From positions 206,651-270,650 of the forward strand of contig CAYOAP010000001.1 of assembly GCA_964401995.1 (NCBI GenBank): a stretch of 64,000 nt of DNA, read 5' to 3'. The notes under the pieces were generated by a model. That model worked only from the letters and a program-made list of their open reading frames with translations. It was not told the origin of the DNA and made no database searches. How positions within the stretch are numbered: position 1 is the first letter of the stretch; each line of letters starts with the position of its first letter. The position numbers were made by a program, and so were the translations under genes. Shown here piece after piece: positions 44,517-53,043 of the stretch. The DNA comes from DATCBF01 sp964401995. GTDB taxonomy: Bacteria; Actinomycetota; Thermoleophilia; Solirubrobacterales; 70-9.

Positions 44517-45311
44517 ATGAAAAAGCGCCCGAAGCTCCGCCTTCCCAGCCACACCACGGTGGCTGCCTACCTGAGCCTCTTCCTGGTCGTCAGCGGCGGC
44601 GCCGCCTTCGCTGCGAGCCAGCTGCACAAGAACAGCGTCGGCACCAAGCAGCTGAAGAACAACGCCGTGGCCGCCGCCAAGATCAAGAACGGCGCCGTGA
44701 CCGGCAGCAAGATCGCCGCTAACGCGGTGACGGCAGGCGATATCGCCGACGGATCGGTCACCAGCGGCAAGCTCGGCAACGAAGCTGTGACCACCGGCAA
44801 GATCGCCAACAACGCGGTCACGACCGGCAAGCTCGGCAACGAATCCGTCGCCACCGGCAAGCTAGCCAACAACTCGGTGACCACCGGCAAGATCGTCGAC
44901 AACGCGGTGACCGGGGCAAAAGTCAACGAGGGCTCACTCCACTTCACCTGCAACAACCCGACTGACGCCGTTCCCATCCTTGGCGGGCCCTGCCTCTACA
45001 AGAGGACGACCGCGGGCTCGACCTGGGTCGAAGCGATCCAGGCCTGCCAGGTGGGCACTACTGGGGCGACTTTGCCGACCGTCGCTGAGGTCGAGGCATA
45101 TGCCCGGCTCGGTGGCGTTCCCTGGAAGGAAGTCGTCGCTTTCACCTCCGACTTGGTTGGCGCCGGCCCCAATCCAAGTGGCGCTTGGTCCGTCCAGACC
45201 GACGCCAACGGCACCGTGACCGTAATCGTCGCCACTGCGCTGACGAGCAACACGCAGACCACCGTGCTCTGCGAGTACGACCCTGCCACCGACCCGACGC
45301 CTGGGTCCTAA
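44517..45311 (+). CDS. Secreted repeat protein with KLRLPS-type N-terminus
   Basis: 264 residues. MKKRPKLRLPSHTTVAAYLSLFLVVSGGAAFAAS is an export signal seen in many Thermoleophilia surface proteins. Residues 41-140 are ten consecutive ten-residue units of the type V-T-T-G-K-L-G-N-N-A. A C-terminal domain (CNNPTDAVPILGGPCLYKRTT...) has four Cys and WVEAIQACQ. The repeats probably form a stalk or solenoid outside the cell. Function is unknown. A GC-rich hairpin after the stop probably ends the transcript. Confidence 0.72.
   Translation: MKKRPKLRLPSHTTVAAYLSLFLVVSGGAAFAASQLHKNSVGTKQLKNNAVAAAKIKNGAVTGSKIAANAVTAGDIADGSVTSGKLGNEAVTTGKIANNAVTTGKLGNESVATGKLANNSVTTGKIVDNAVTGAKVNEGSLHFTCNNPTDAVPILGGPCLYKRTTAGSTWVEAIQACQVGTTGATLPTVAEVEAYARLGGVPWKEVVAFTSDLVGAGPNPSGAWSVQTDANGTVTVIVATALTSNTQTTVLCEYDPATDPTPGS
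44637..44936 (+). repeat. Ten 30-bp coding repeats
   Basis: Ten units of exactly 30 bp encode the decapeptides of the secreted repeat protein (NAVTTGKIAN-like). The units differ at several positions, so they are older than the 18-bp repeat at 24581. Length is uniform throughout. Confidence 0.85.
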
Positions 45312-45328
45312 GCCAGATCACTGAAGGA

Positions 45329-45363
45329 CGAGTCGACGGCCCGCTGGTCGGGCCGTCGACTCG
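45329..45363. terminator. GC-rich hairpin after the repeat protein gene
   Basis: CGAGTCGACGGCCCG (45329-45343) pairs perfectly with CGGGCCGTCGACTCG (45349-45363) around a 5-nt loop. It begins 18 nt after the stop codon. No T-run follows, as is common in high-GC actinobacteria. Confidence 0.75.
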
Positions 45364-45437
45364 CCGTCTGACGGTCACCGGATCTTCACCGGTCGTTCCC
45401 TTCTGGTTCACAAGTTTTCCCTGCTAATCGGGCATTC

Positions 45438-45460
45438 TCGTATCGACCAGATCGATACGA
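45438..45460. promoter_or_regulatory. Operator-like palindrome before the PHP-GT gene
   Basis: TCGTATCGA and TCGATACGA form a perfect 9-bp inverted repeat with a 5-nt spacer, 14 nt before ATG 45475. Its spacing fits a dimeric repressor site or an mRNA hairpin near the ribosome binding site (AGGGAG, 45463-45468). Confidence 0.5.
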
Positions 45461-45474
45461 ACAGGGAGACACCG

Positions 45475-47751
45475 ATGGCTTCCCGAGTTGACATGCATTG
45501 CCATTCCACCGCCTCGCAGCTTTCTCGTCTCGGGGTTCAGCGGTCTCTCGGACTGCCCGAGTGCGCCACACCTCCGCAGGAGGTCTACGAGCTGGCCAAG
45601 CGCCGGGGGATGGACTTCGTGACGATCACCGATCACGACACGATCGACGGCTGCCTCGAGCTGGCGGACCGTCCCGACTGCTTCGTCTCCGAGGAGCTGA
45701 CCGCCCGCTTCGCCGGCGAGCCCCAGGCGGTTCACGTCCTCTGTTACGGGATCACTCCAGGAGACCACCAGTGGCTGCAGGCAAATTCCGGCGATCTCGA
45801 AGCCTGCGCCGCGTACCTTGACGAGCACGAGATCGCTTGCGCTCTTGCTCACCCCTTCTACAACGTCGACGCGCCCCTGACCCGGCGCCACCGCCGGCGC
45901 CTGGCCGAGCTCTTCCCGGTCTGGGAGGTTCGCAACGGGTCGCGCGCAGCGGAGCTGAACATGCCGGCCGCCGTCTACATCGAGACCCACGGCGGCACCG
46001 GCATCGGCGGCTCCGACGATCACGCCGGCGTGGACATCGGCCGCACCTTCACCGAGGTGCCGGTTGCCTCCACGCCGGAAGAGTTTCTACAGCGCCTGCG
46101 CCAGGGCGACGCCGACGCCGCCGGCGAGCAGGGCAGCGCGGCCAAGTGGGCGCACGCGGCGATGGCGCTGGCAACCCGTGCCCTCGTCCTCGACGGACAG
46201 TCCGGGGATGGGGGCACGCTCGATCCGGCCTCGGTCTTGAAGATGGCGGAACGGGTGATCAGCGAGGGCGCCGCCCGCGAGGGCAAGGTCGCCGCCGACA
46301 TCGGCCCCGACGACGCCCGCTGCCTGCTCGAGGCCTGGCTGCAGGGGATGGGGCTGAAGATGCGTGGCCGCGAGCTGCTCGACTACCTGCAGTCCGACGG
46401 CTTCTCCCACGCCGATCTCTACCGCCGCGCCCGCCGCATCCATGACCGGCGCCTGCGCGCGGCGGTCGACCACGGGGCCGAGGCGATCGGGCGTGGGGAT
46501 GCGCCGGCGGTGATGACCAGCCTCTTCGAGGCCCTCGTCCCCGTCGTCCCTTACGCGCCCTCGGCTGCCTTCCTCGGGGTCGAGAAGGCAAAGCTCAGCG
46601 CCCGCGACGGCGCCCTGCCACGGGTCGCCCTGGTCGCCGACGGGATCGGCTCGATGCACGGCGTCACCCGCACGATCGAGCAAATCCGCGAGCGCGGCGT
46701 GCCCGGCTTCGAAGTCGAGGTGGTCGGCACCGATGCCGGCGTCGACCGGCGGCTGCCCGCTGCGGCCGAGCTCGACGTGCCTTTCTACGACGGGATGCGG
46801 CTCGGCGTTCCGGGCCTGCCCGACATGGTCGAGACCCTGGCCGAGGGCCGTTACGACCTGCTCCACGTCACCGCGCCCGGCCCGGCCGGCGTCGCCGCGA
46901 CCCTGCTCAGCCGCGTCACCGGCATGCCGTTGCTGGCCAGCTACCACACCGAGCTCGGCGCCTACGCGGGCATGCGCAGTGGCGACGAGGGCCTCGAGGC
47001 GATCGCCAACATCGCCCTCGGCGCCTTCTATCGCGCTCCCTCGGTGGTGCTCTCACCGAGCCCCTCGGCTGACCTTTCGCTGACTCGGCTCGGCGCCGAT
47101 CCGGCCCGGGTCGGGCGCTGGGAGCGGGGGGTGGACACCTCGCGGTTTGACCCAGGCAAGGCTCGCCGCGACGCCTACCCGGGTGAGGTGAAGGTGCTCT
47201 ACGCGGGGCGGCTCAGCCACGAGAAGGGGGTCGACCTGCTGGCCGAGAGCTTCCTGCGGGCGCGGCGCTCGGACCCGCGCCTGCACCTGCTGCTGGCCGG
47301 CGGCGGCCCCGAGGAGGGGGAGCTGCGGGCGCGGCTCGGTGAGCAGGCGACCTTCCTCGGCTGGCTCGAGGGCGAGGATTTGGCCCAGGCCTACGCCAGC
47401 GCCGACATCTTTCTCTTCTGCAGCCGCACCGACACCTACGGCCAGGCAATCGTCGAGGCCGGCGCCAGCGGGGTGCCGGTCGTCGCGGTCGCCGAAGGCG
47501 GGCCGGCCGCCCTGGTCGAGAACCGTCACACCGGGATGCTCTGCCGGCCCGACGCCGACCATCTTGCCGGCACCGTCCTGCAGCTCGCCTCCTCGCCGGC
47601 GCTGCGCCGCCAACTCGGCGCCTCGGCGGCCAGGGTCGCGCGGGCAAGGTCGTGGGAGCGGGCGCTGGAGCAGCTCGCCGACGGCTATCGCCGCGCCCTC
47701 GCCCCGGCAAAGGCCGTGGGTGTGCTCAGGCCGGTCGCCCGCGTCGCCTGA
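45475..47751 (+). CDS. PHP-domain and GT4 glycosyltransferase fusion protein
   Basis: 758 residues. The N-terminal 200 residues are a PHP phosphoesterase-like domain: VDMHCHSTASQ, FVTITDHDTIDG, ALAHPFYN and GGSDDHAGVDIGR supply the metal ligands. A helical middle part follows. From about residue 380 a GT-B fold retaining glycosyltransferase begins (VALVADGIGSMHGVTRTI; LYAGRLSHEKGVDLLAES; EAGASGVPVVAVAEGGPAALV). It resembles mannosyltransferases of the PimB/MgtA type. How the PHP part helps is unknown; it might remove a phosphate from a product. ppk1 starts 19 nt downstream. Confidence 0.83.
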   Translation: MASRVDMHCHSTASQLSRLGVQRSLGLPECATPPQEVYELAKRRGMDFVTITDHDTIDGCLELADRPDCFVSEELTARFAGEPQAVHVLCYGITPGDHQWLQANSGDLEACAAYLDEHEIACALAHPFYNVDAPLTRRHRRRLAELFPVWEVRNGSRAAELNMPAAVYIETHGGTGIGGSDDHAGVDIGRTFTEVPVASTPEEFLQRLRQGDADAAGEQGSAAKWAHAAMALATRALVLDGQSGDGGTLDPASVLKMAERVISEGAAREGKVAADIGPDDARCLLEAWLQGMGLKMRGRELLDYLQSDGFSHADLYRRARRIHDRRLRAAVDHGAEAIGRGDAPAVMTSLFEALVPVVPYAPSAAFLGVEKAKLSARDGALPRVALVADGIGSMHGVTRTIEQIRERGVPGFEVEVVGTDAGVDRRLPAAAELDVPFYDGMRLGVPGLPDMVETLAEGRYDLLHVTAPGPAGVAATLLSRVTGMPLLASYHTELGAYAGMRSGDEGLEAIANIALGAFYRAPSVVLSPSPSADLSLTRLGADPARVGRWERGVDTSRFDPGKARRDAYPGEVKVLYAGRLSHEKGVDLLAESFLRARRSDPRLHLLLAGGGPEEGELRARLGEQATFLGWLEGEDLAQAYASADIFLFCSRTDTYGQAIVEAGASGVPVVAVAEGGPAALVENRHTGMLCRPDADHLAGTVLQLASSPALRRQLGASAARVARARSWERALEQLADGYRRALAPAKAVGVLRPVARVA

Positions 47752-47770
47752 GCGGCCTGGGGGGCAGGCG

Positions 47771-49873
47771 GTGTCTCAGTACGATGGCTTGATCGACGAT
47801 CCCGCCAATTACTTCAACCGCGAGCTCTCCTGGCTCGACTTCAACCAGCGGGTGCTGGAGCTGGCGGAGCAAACCGATGTGCCGCTGCTGGAGCGGGTCA
47901 GGTTCTGCGCGATCTACGCCTCCAACCTCGACGAGTTCTTCATGGTCCGGGTCGCCGGCCTCTTCGACCAGGTCGATGCCGGCATCGACGCCCGCGGCCC
48001 CGACGGGCTGGCGCCTGGCGCACAGATCGACGCGATCCAGGCGCGGGTGCTGGAGATGGACGCTCGCCTGCACGCCTGCTTCAACGGCGAGCTGCGCCCG
48101 GCGCTGGAGCAGGAGGGGATCAGGGTTGTCTCCCTGGAGACCGCCAGCGAGCAGGAGCGGCGCGAAATCGACACTCGCTTCCACGAGCAGGTCTTCCCGG
48201 CGCTGACGCCGCTGGTGATCGGGCTCGGGCGGCCCTTCCCCTACATCTCCAACCTCTCGCTCAGCCTTGGCGTCCTTCTGCGCGATCCCGAGAGCGGGGT
48301 CGAGATCATCGCCCGGGTCAAGGTGCCGAAGGAGCTGCTCGGGCGCTTCCTGCGGATCGGCGAGGGCGGCAAGACGTTTGTGCCCTTGGAGGAGGCGATC
48401 GCCGCCAACCTAGATGCCCTCTTTCCCGGCACCGAGGTCGTCGACCACGGCTACTTCCGCGTCACCCGCGACGCCGACTTCACGGTCAGCGACGAGGCCG
48501 ACGACCTCCTGCAGGCGGTCGAGGATGAGATCCGCCGCCGCCGCTTCGGCGAGGTCGTCCGGCTCGAGATCGCCGCCGGCATGAACTCGAAGCTGCGCGA
48601 GCAGCTGATCGACGCCCTGCGCCTGGAGGACCGCGAGGTCTACGACATCGACGGGCTGATCGACCTCGCTGACCTGACCGACATCGCCGACGTGCCGGGC
48701 CACGCCGAGTCGCGCTACTCGCCCTGGACGCCGGTGACCCAGCCACGGCTGCAGGGCGAGGACGACGAGCCAGCCGATATGTTCGCCGCGATCCGCCAGC
48801 GCGACCTGCTCGTCCACCATCCCTATGACTCCTTTGCGACCTCGGTCGAGCGCTTCGTCGAGCAGGCGGTCTCCGACCCCGACGTGCTGGCGATCAAGCA
48901 CACCGTCTACCGCACCAGCGACGACTCGCCGCTGGTCCCGTCGCTGATCCGCGCCTCCGAGCGCGGCAAGCAGGCGGTCTGCATGGTCGAGTTGAAAGCG
49001 CGCTTCGACGAGGAGGCCAACATCCACTGGGCGAAGTCGCTGGAGGAGGCCGGGGTCCACGTCGTCTACGGCATCCCCGGGCTGAAGACCCACGTCAAGG
49101 CGATCCTCGTCGCCCGCCGTGAGGGCGACAGGGTGCGCGAGTACGTCCACATCGGCACCGGCAATTACCACACGAAGACGGCCCGCCTGTACACGGACTT
49201 CGGGCTGTTCACCGCCGATCCCGACATCGGCGCTGATGTCGCCGAGATGTTCAACTTCCTCACCGGCTACGGCCGCCCCGCCGAGTACCGCAAGGTGCTG
49301 GTCTCGCCGACGACGATGCGCGACCGCATCATCGGCGAGATCGAGGCCACGGTCGAGGCGCACCAGGCGGGCCGCGAGGCGCGGATCGCGCTGAAGATGA
49401 ACTCGCTGGTCGACGCCGGCTGCATCCGGGCGCTCTACGAGGCATCTCAGGCCGGGGTCCGGGTCGACCTCAATGTGCGCGGCATCTGCTGCCTGCGGCC
49501 GGGGGTGCCGGGGGTCTCCGAGAACATCCGCGTCGTCTCGATCGTCGGCCGCTTCCTCGAGCACTCGCGCGTCTATTCCTTTCAGCGCGGCGACGACACC
49601 CGCGTCCTGATGGGCTCCGCCGACCTGATGCCGCGCAACCTCGACAGCCGGGTCGAGTTGGTGACGCCGGTCGAAGATCCCGAGCTGCGGGCCGAAATGC
49701 TCGACATGCTGGAGCTTTGCTTCGCCGAGAACGCCAATGCCTGGGAGCTCGGCAACGACGGCGACTGGACCCGGATCTCCGCTGACGACGAGGAGAGCCG
49801 CAGCGTCCAGGCCGAGCTGCGGCAGCGCCACGCCGCTCGCGCCGCCGAGCATCTCGCTGCCGCCACGACTTGA
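47771..49873 (+). CDS. ppk1: Polyphosphate kinase 1
   Basis: 700 residues from GTG 47771. The N-terminus YFNRELSWLDFNQRVLELA and FCAIYASNLDEFFMVRVAG are PPK1 hallmarks. The catalytic part has VHIGTGNYHTKTARLYTDFG with the phosphorylated His, ELKARFDEEANI and the second phospholipase-D-like half (LMGSADLMPRNLDSRVE). It makes polyphosphate from ATP. The longer frame from 47339 overlaps the PHP-GT gene and is not coding. A Pit-type transporter and its accessory follow. Confidence 0.96.
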   Translation: MSQYDGLIDDPANYFNRELSWLDFNQRVLELAEQTDVPLLERVRFCAIYASNLDEFFMVRVAGLFDQVDAGIDARGPDGLAPGAQIDAIQARVLEMDARLHACFNGELRPALEQEGIRVVSLETASEQERREIDTRFHEQVFPALTPLVIGLGRPFPYISNLSLSLGVLLRDPESGVEIIARVKVPKELLGRFLRIGEGGKTFVPLEEAIAANLDALFPGTEVVDHGYFRVTRDADFTVSDEADDLLQAVEDEIRRRRFGEVVRLEIAAGMNSKLREQLIDALRLEDREVYDIDGLIDLADLTDIADVPGHAESRYSPWTPVTQPRLQGEDDEPADMFAAIRQRDLLVHHPYDSFATSVERFVEQAVSDPDVLAIKHTVYRTSDDSPLVPSLIRASERGKQAVCMVELKARFDEEANIHWAKSLEEAGVHVVYGIPGLKTHVKAILVARREGDRVREYVHIGTGNYHTKTARLYTDFGLFTADPDIGADVAEMFNFLTGYGRPAEYRKVLVSPTTMRDRIIGEIEATVEAHQAGREARIALKMNSLVDAGCIRALYEASQAGVRVDLNVRGICCLRPGVPGVSENIRVVSIVGRFLEHSRVYSFQRGDDTRVLMGSADLMPRNLDSRVELVTPVEDPELRAEMLDMLELCFAENANAWELGNDGDWTRISADDEESRSVQAELRQRHAARAAEHLAAATT

Positions 49874-49912
49874 GCTGCTCCGGCGTCCGCGGACGCCCCA
49901 TTCATCACTAGG

Positions 49913-50542
49913 ATGGGCCGCCAAGTGCGCCTTTCCCTCCTGCCCCGCGATCGCACCTTCTTCGACCTCTTTATCGAGGCTGGCCAGAACACGGTCAACG
50001 CCTCGCGGCTGCTCGACCAGATGATGCACTCCTGGCCCGATGACAGCGGCCTTTCGCGCGAGATCCTCAAGGCCGAGCAGGAGGGCGACCGGATCACCCA
50101 CGACATCATCAAGCGCCTCAACTCGACCTTCGTCACCCCGATCGACCGCGAGGACATCTACAGCCTGGCGACGCAGATGGACGACATCGTTGACTACGCC
50201 GAGGAGGCGGCCGACTTCCTCGGCCTCTACAAGATCGAGGCGCCGATGTCCCAGGCCACGGCGCTGACCAAAGTCCTGGTCAGCGCCTGCGAGCAGCTTG
50301 CCGCCGGCCTCGAGCATCTGCGCGATTTCAAGGATCTGGACAAGTACTGGATTGAGATCCACCGGCTTGAGAACGAGGGCGACCGGATCTCCCGCGACGC
50401 TGTCGCATCGCTCTTCTCCAACGGGATCGACCCGATGGTCGTGATCCGTTGGAAGGACATGTTCGCGGTGCTTGAGAACGCGATCGACGCGACCGAGACC
50501 GCCGCCCAGATCCTTGAGGGCATAGTCATCAAAAACTCGTGA
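49913..50542 (+). CDS. DUF47/PhoU-like protein, accessory to Pit
   Basis: 209 residues of all-helical PhoU-like fold: FFDLFIEAGQNTVNASRLLDQMM, EQEGDRITHDIIKRL, DDIVDYAEEAADFLGLYKI and RLENEGDRISRDAV. These proteins (TIGR00153 type) are usually next to Pit transporters and may bind metals or regulate transport. The next gene, 4 nt away, is pit, which fits. Confidence 0.9.
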   Translation: MGRQVRLSLLPRDRTFFDLFIEAGQNTVNASRLLDQMMHSWPDDSGLSREILKAEQEGDRITHDIIKRLNSTFVTPIDREDIYSLATQMDDIVDYAEEAADFLGLYKIEAPMSQATALTKVLVSACEQLAAGLEHLRDFKDLDKYWIEIHRLENEGDRISRDAVASLFSNGIDPMVVIRWKDMFAVLENAIDATETAAQILEGIVIKNS

Positions 50543-50546
50543 CCCG

Positions 50547-51644
50547 ATGAGCGCCGACGTGATCATGGTGATCGTCGTCGCCACAGCGCTGGCCTTCGAC
50601 TTCACCAACGGCTTCCATGACACCGCCAACGTGGTGGCGACCTCGATCTCGACCGGCGCGGCGCGCCCCCAGGTGGCGATCGCCTTTGCCTCGCTGCTCA
50701 ACTTCGTCGGCGCCTTCATCTCGATCTCGGTCGCGGCGACGGTCGCCAACGACGTCGTCAATTCGGAAGTGATCACCCCGACAGTGGTCTTCGCCGGCCT
50801 GATCGGGGCGATCTCCTGGAATCTGATCACCTGGTCGTTCGGCCTGCCGTCCAGCTCGTCGCACGCCTTGATCGGTGGCGTTGTCGGCTCGGCGGTGGCG
50901 GCGGCGGGCTTCGACGCTGTGCTTGCCGACGGCCTGGTCGGCAAAGTCCTGATCCCGGCTGTGATCGCTCCCCTGCTTGCCTTCCTGGTGGCTGGGATCG
51001 CGATTGCGCTCGTCTACCGCGTGGTGGGAAAGCAGCGGCCGGGGACTGTCACCCGCGGCTTTCGCTATGGCCAGATCGTCTCCGGGGGCCTGCTGGCGCT
51101 CGCGCACGGAACCAACGACGCCCAGAAGACGATGGGCGTGATCACCTTGGCGCTGGTCGCCAACGGCAGCCTCGCTGCCAACGCTGACCCGCCGGTCTGG
51201 GTGATCGCTTCGGCGGCGACCGCGATCGCGCTTGGCACCTACAGCGGCGGCTGGCGCATCATCCGCACCACCGGCACCCGGATCATCAAGATGGACGCCG
51301 CCCAGGGATTCTCCGCCCAGGGCGCCGGCGCCGCCGTGATCCTCGCCTCGACCCACTTCGGCTTCCCGCTCTCGACCACCCATGTCATCAACGGCGGCGT
51401 GATGGGCGCCGGCGCCGCCAAACGGGTCTCCGCGGTCCGCTGGGGCGTCGCCGGCAACATCGCAATGGCCTGGCTCTTGACGCTGCCGGCCGCCGCCGCG
51501 ATCGGCGCCGCCGCCTATGGCCTGACAGCGATTTTCGGCAATGGCGCGCTCGGCCCGGTGCTGGTCACCCTGATGGGGGTCTCGTTGATAGTGGCCGTCT
51601 TCTCCCGGCGCTCGCAGCGTGGATCGCCGGTGCCGGCGAGCTGA
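50547..51644 (+). CDS. pit: Inorganic phosphate transporter, Pit family
   Basis: 365 residues with about ten hydrophobic segments. The two PiT signatures are FDFTNGFHDTANVVATSIS near the start and LAHGTNDAQKTMGVITLAL in the middle, both with the conserved Asn-Asp pairs. It moves neutral metal-phosphate complexes with protons at low affinity. It complements the high-affinity Pst system in the same supercluster. The downstream small membrane gene starts inside its stop. Confidence 0.95.
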   Translation: MSADVIMVIVVATALAFDFTNGFHDTANVVATSISTGAARPQVAIAFASLLNFVGAFISISVAATVANDVVNSEVITPTVVFAGLIGAISWNLITWSFGLPSSSSHALIGGVVGSAVAAAGFDAVLADGLVGKVLIPAVIAPLLAFLVAGIAIALVYRVVGKQRPGTVTRGFRYGQIVSGGLLALAHGTNDAQKTMGVITLALVANGSLAANADPPVWVIASAATAIALGTYSGGWRIIRTTGTRIIKMDAAQGFSAQGAGAAVILASTHFGFPLSTTHVINGGVMGAGAAKRVSAVRWGVAGNIAMAWLLTLPAAAAIGAAAYGLTAIFGNGALGPVLVTLMGVSLIVAVFSRRSQRGSPVPAS

Positions 51645-51883
51645 TGATGGCCGTCGTCGTCGAGACCAAGGAACTGCTGGAGACGGTGGCAGCCTCGCTT
51701 GTCGCGGGGGTGGGGATGACTTTCGTCTTCTCGATCGCGATCTGGGGAGTGGCCCGTTTCGCCGAGCTCAGTCGCAATGACCGGCCGGTGGCGGCCAGCG
51801 CTTCGGCGGCAGTCGCCATCCTCGCTCTGCTTGGCACTCTTTCCGGGGTCGCCTTCGGCATCGTCGTGATGACGAACAAGTAG
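51644..51883 (+). CDS. Small membrane protein after pit
   Basis: 79 residues with two hydrophobic helices (AASLVAGVGMTFVFSIAIWGV and AAVAILALLGTLSGVAFGIVVM). The ATG overlaps the pit stop. A short helix of acidic residues VETKELLET precedes. No family recognised. Coupling to pit suggests a subunit or modulator. Confidence 0.65.
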   Translation: MMAVVVETKELLETVAASLVAGVGMTFVFSIAIWGVARFAELSRNDRPVAASASAAVAILALLGTLSGVAFGIVVMTNK

Positions 51884-51918
51884 CCCGCGCGGCCTCGCCG
51901 CCCGCCTACAATTGATTC

Positions 51919-52269
51919 ATGCGTCTTGCTCGCAATGTCGCGATCATCATGGTCCTGGCCGTGCCTGTCGCCTTCACGCCCTCAGGGAACAACGTCGCCG
52001 AAGCGATTCTCACCGCGCTGACGATGGGCCTGCTGGCTGGCATGGCCTGGATGATCTACGTGCTGAGCCGCCAGAACCAGCTGACGCTGGCGACGCTGAG
52101 CGATGGGCGGCGGGGGATCCTCTACGGGGCCTTTGGCTTGATCGCGCTCCTGATCGCGGGCACAGATTTGATGTTTGCCAGCGGCAGCGGCACTCTGCTC
52201 TGGCTCCTCCTGCTTGCCGCCTCGGTCGCGGCGATCTGGAAAGTCTGGGCCGAGGCCAACACCTACTGA
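51919..52269 (+). CDS. Small membrane protein, probably from a leaderless mRNA
   Basis: 116 residues with three or four hydrophobic helices (ARNVAIIMVLAVPVAFT, ILTALTMGLLAGMAWMIYVL, ILYGAFGLIALLIAG, LLWLLLLAASVAAIW). A TACAAT -10 element at 51907-51912 ends 6 nt before the ATG, so transcription would start at about the A of ATG. No Shine-Dalgarno site is possible upstream. Function unknown. Confidence 0.65.
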   Translation: MRLARNVAIIMVLAVPVAFTPSGNNVAEAILTALTMGLLAGMAWMIYVLSRQNQLTLATLSDGRRGILYGAFGLIALLIAGTDLMFASGSGTLLWLLLLAASVAAIWKVWAEANTY

Positions 52270-52304
52270 TCCCTGCGGTCTTTCGCGCGGGAGATGTGAC
52301 TCTC

Positions 52305-52338
52305 TTTTTTGATTGACGTAGCAACGCGCGCGCCGCGC
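52305..52338 (+). promoter_or_regulatory. T-tract plus GC-rich motif upstream of tadE (copy 2 of 3)
   Basis: TTTTTTGA (52305-52312) is followed by TTGACG and the block 52317-52338 with ACGCGCGCGCCGCG at 52324-52337. The block ends 17 nt before the GTG of the first TadE-like gene. The 14-bp core is identical to that upstream of comF at 4756. Confidence 0.5.
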
Positions 52339-52355
52339 TCTGGAACGGTTGGCTG

Positions 52356-52709
52356 GTGCCGCGCCAGGACGCCAGACAGTCAGTTCACAGGGAGGACGGG
52401 ACCGCATCGGTTGAGCTGATCGCGGTGATCCCGTTCCTGCTGCTGGCGGTCCTGGCCGCGGCGCAGATCGGGCTCGCCGGGCAGGCGTTGTGGTCGGCTG
52501 GGGTTGCCGCCCGGGCGGGGGCCAGGGCCGCCCTGGTCGGGGGCGATGGGGCAAGGGCGGCGCGACGGGCACTGCCGCCCTCGATGCGCGAGGGCTCGAA
52601 GGTCGACGACTCGGGGGCTGTCTCGGTGGAGCTGCGGGCGCCCGAGCTCCTGCCTGGGCTGCCGCCGATGATGGTTGGGGCGAAGGCCTCGCTGGACGGC
52701 GATGGCTGA
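52356..52709 (+). CDS. TadE-like pilus assembly protein 1
   Basis: 117 residues from GTG 52356. EDGTASVELIAVIPFLLLAVLAAAQIGLAGQALW matches the TadE pseudopilin-like N-terminus with an acidic residue (Glu) inside the hydrophobic helix. The C-terminus is a small beta-rich region. TadE-type minor pilins are exported and processed in Flp/Tad pilus systems. The gene begins the pilus block and overlaps the next by 8 nt. Confidence 0.8.
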   Translation: MPRQDARQSVHREDGTASVELIAVIPFLLLAVLAAAQIGLAGQALWSAGVAARAGARAALVGGDGARAARRALPPSMREGSKVDDSGAVSVELRAPELLPGLPPMMVGAKASLDGDG

Positions 52710-53043
52710 CCAGCGGGGACAGGCCTCGATCGAGTTGGTGGCGGCGCTGCCGGCGTTGTTGCTGGCGGCGCTCCTCGCCCTGCAGCTGCTCGCGGCCGGC
52801 TACGCGCTGACCTTGGCCGATGGCGCGGCCGAGGCGGGGGCGCTGGCGCTGGCCTCGGGCCAGCCGGCCGCCGATGCCGTCCGAGCCGCGCTGCCGGGCT
52901 GGGCTCGCGACAACGTAGATGTGGCGGTCGCGGGCGGTCGCGTCGATGTCACCCTGCGTCCGCCCTCGCCGCTGCCGAGCGTCGCCGAGCGGCTTGCCGT
53001 CTCTTCTTCAGCGGCGGTCAGGCCCGGAGGCGCGAGCCGATGA
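52702..53043 (+). CDS. TadE-like pilus assembly protein 2
   Basis: 113 residues from ATG 52702, the Met in MADQRGQASIELVAALPALLLAALLALQLL. It has the same GQASIELVAALP signature as TadE and a Val/Arg-rich tail. The longer frame to 52675 would overlap further with TadE 1. It is ATGA-coupled to the gene at 53040. It is a second minor pilin-like protein, a common arrangement (TadE/TadF). Confidence 0.8.
   Translation: MADQRGQASIELVAALPALLLAALLALQLLAAGYALTLADGAAEAGALALASGQPAADAVRAALPGWARDNVDVAVAGGRVDVTLRPPSPLPSVAERLAVSSSAAVRPGGASR

Noticed and set aside
45312..45474. Possible tRNA in the gap after the repeat protein
   Set aside because: Hairpins are present, but no cloverleaf with TTC loop and seven-pair acceptor stem can be built by eye.
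47339..47770. Upstream extension of ppk1
   Set aside because: It lies in another frame of the PHP-GT gene. GTG 47771 begins the normal PPK1 N-terminus.
48410..50944. 844-residue minus-strand open frame across ppk1, DUF47 and pit
   Set aside because: It is a shadow of three well-supported plus-strand genes and shows no domain.
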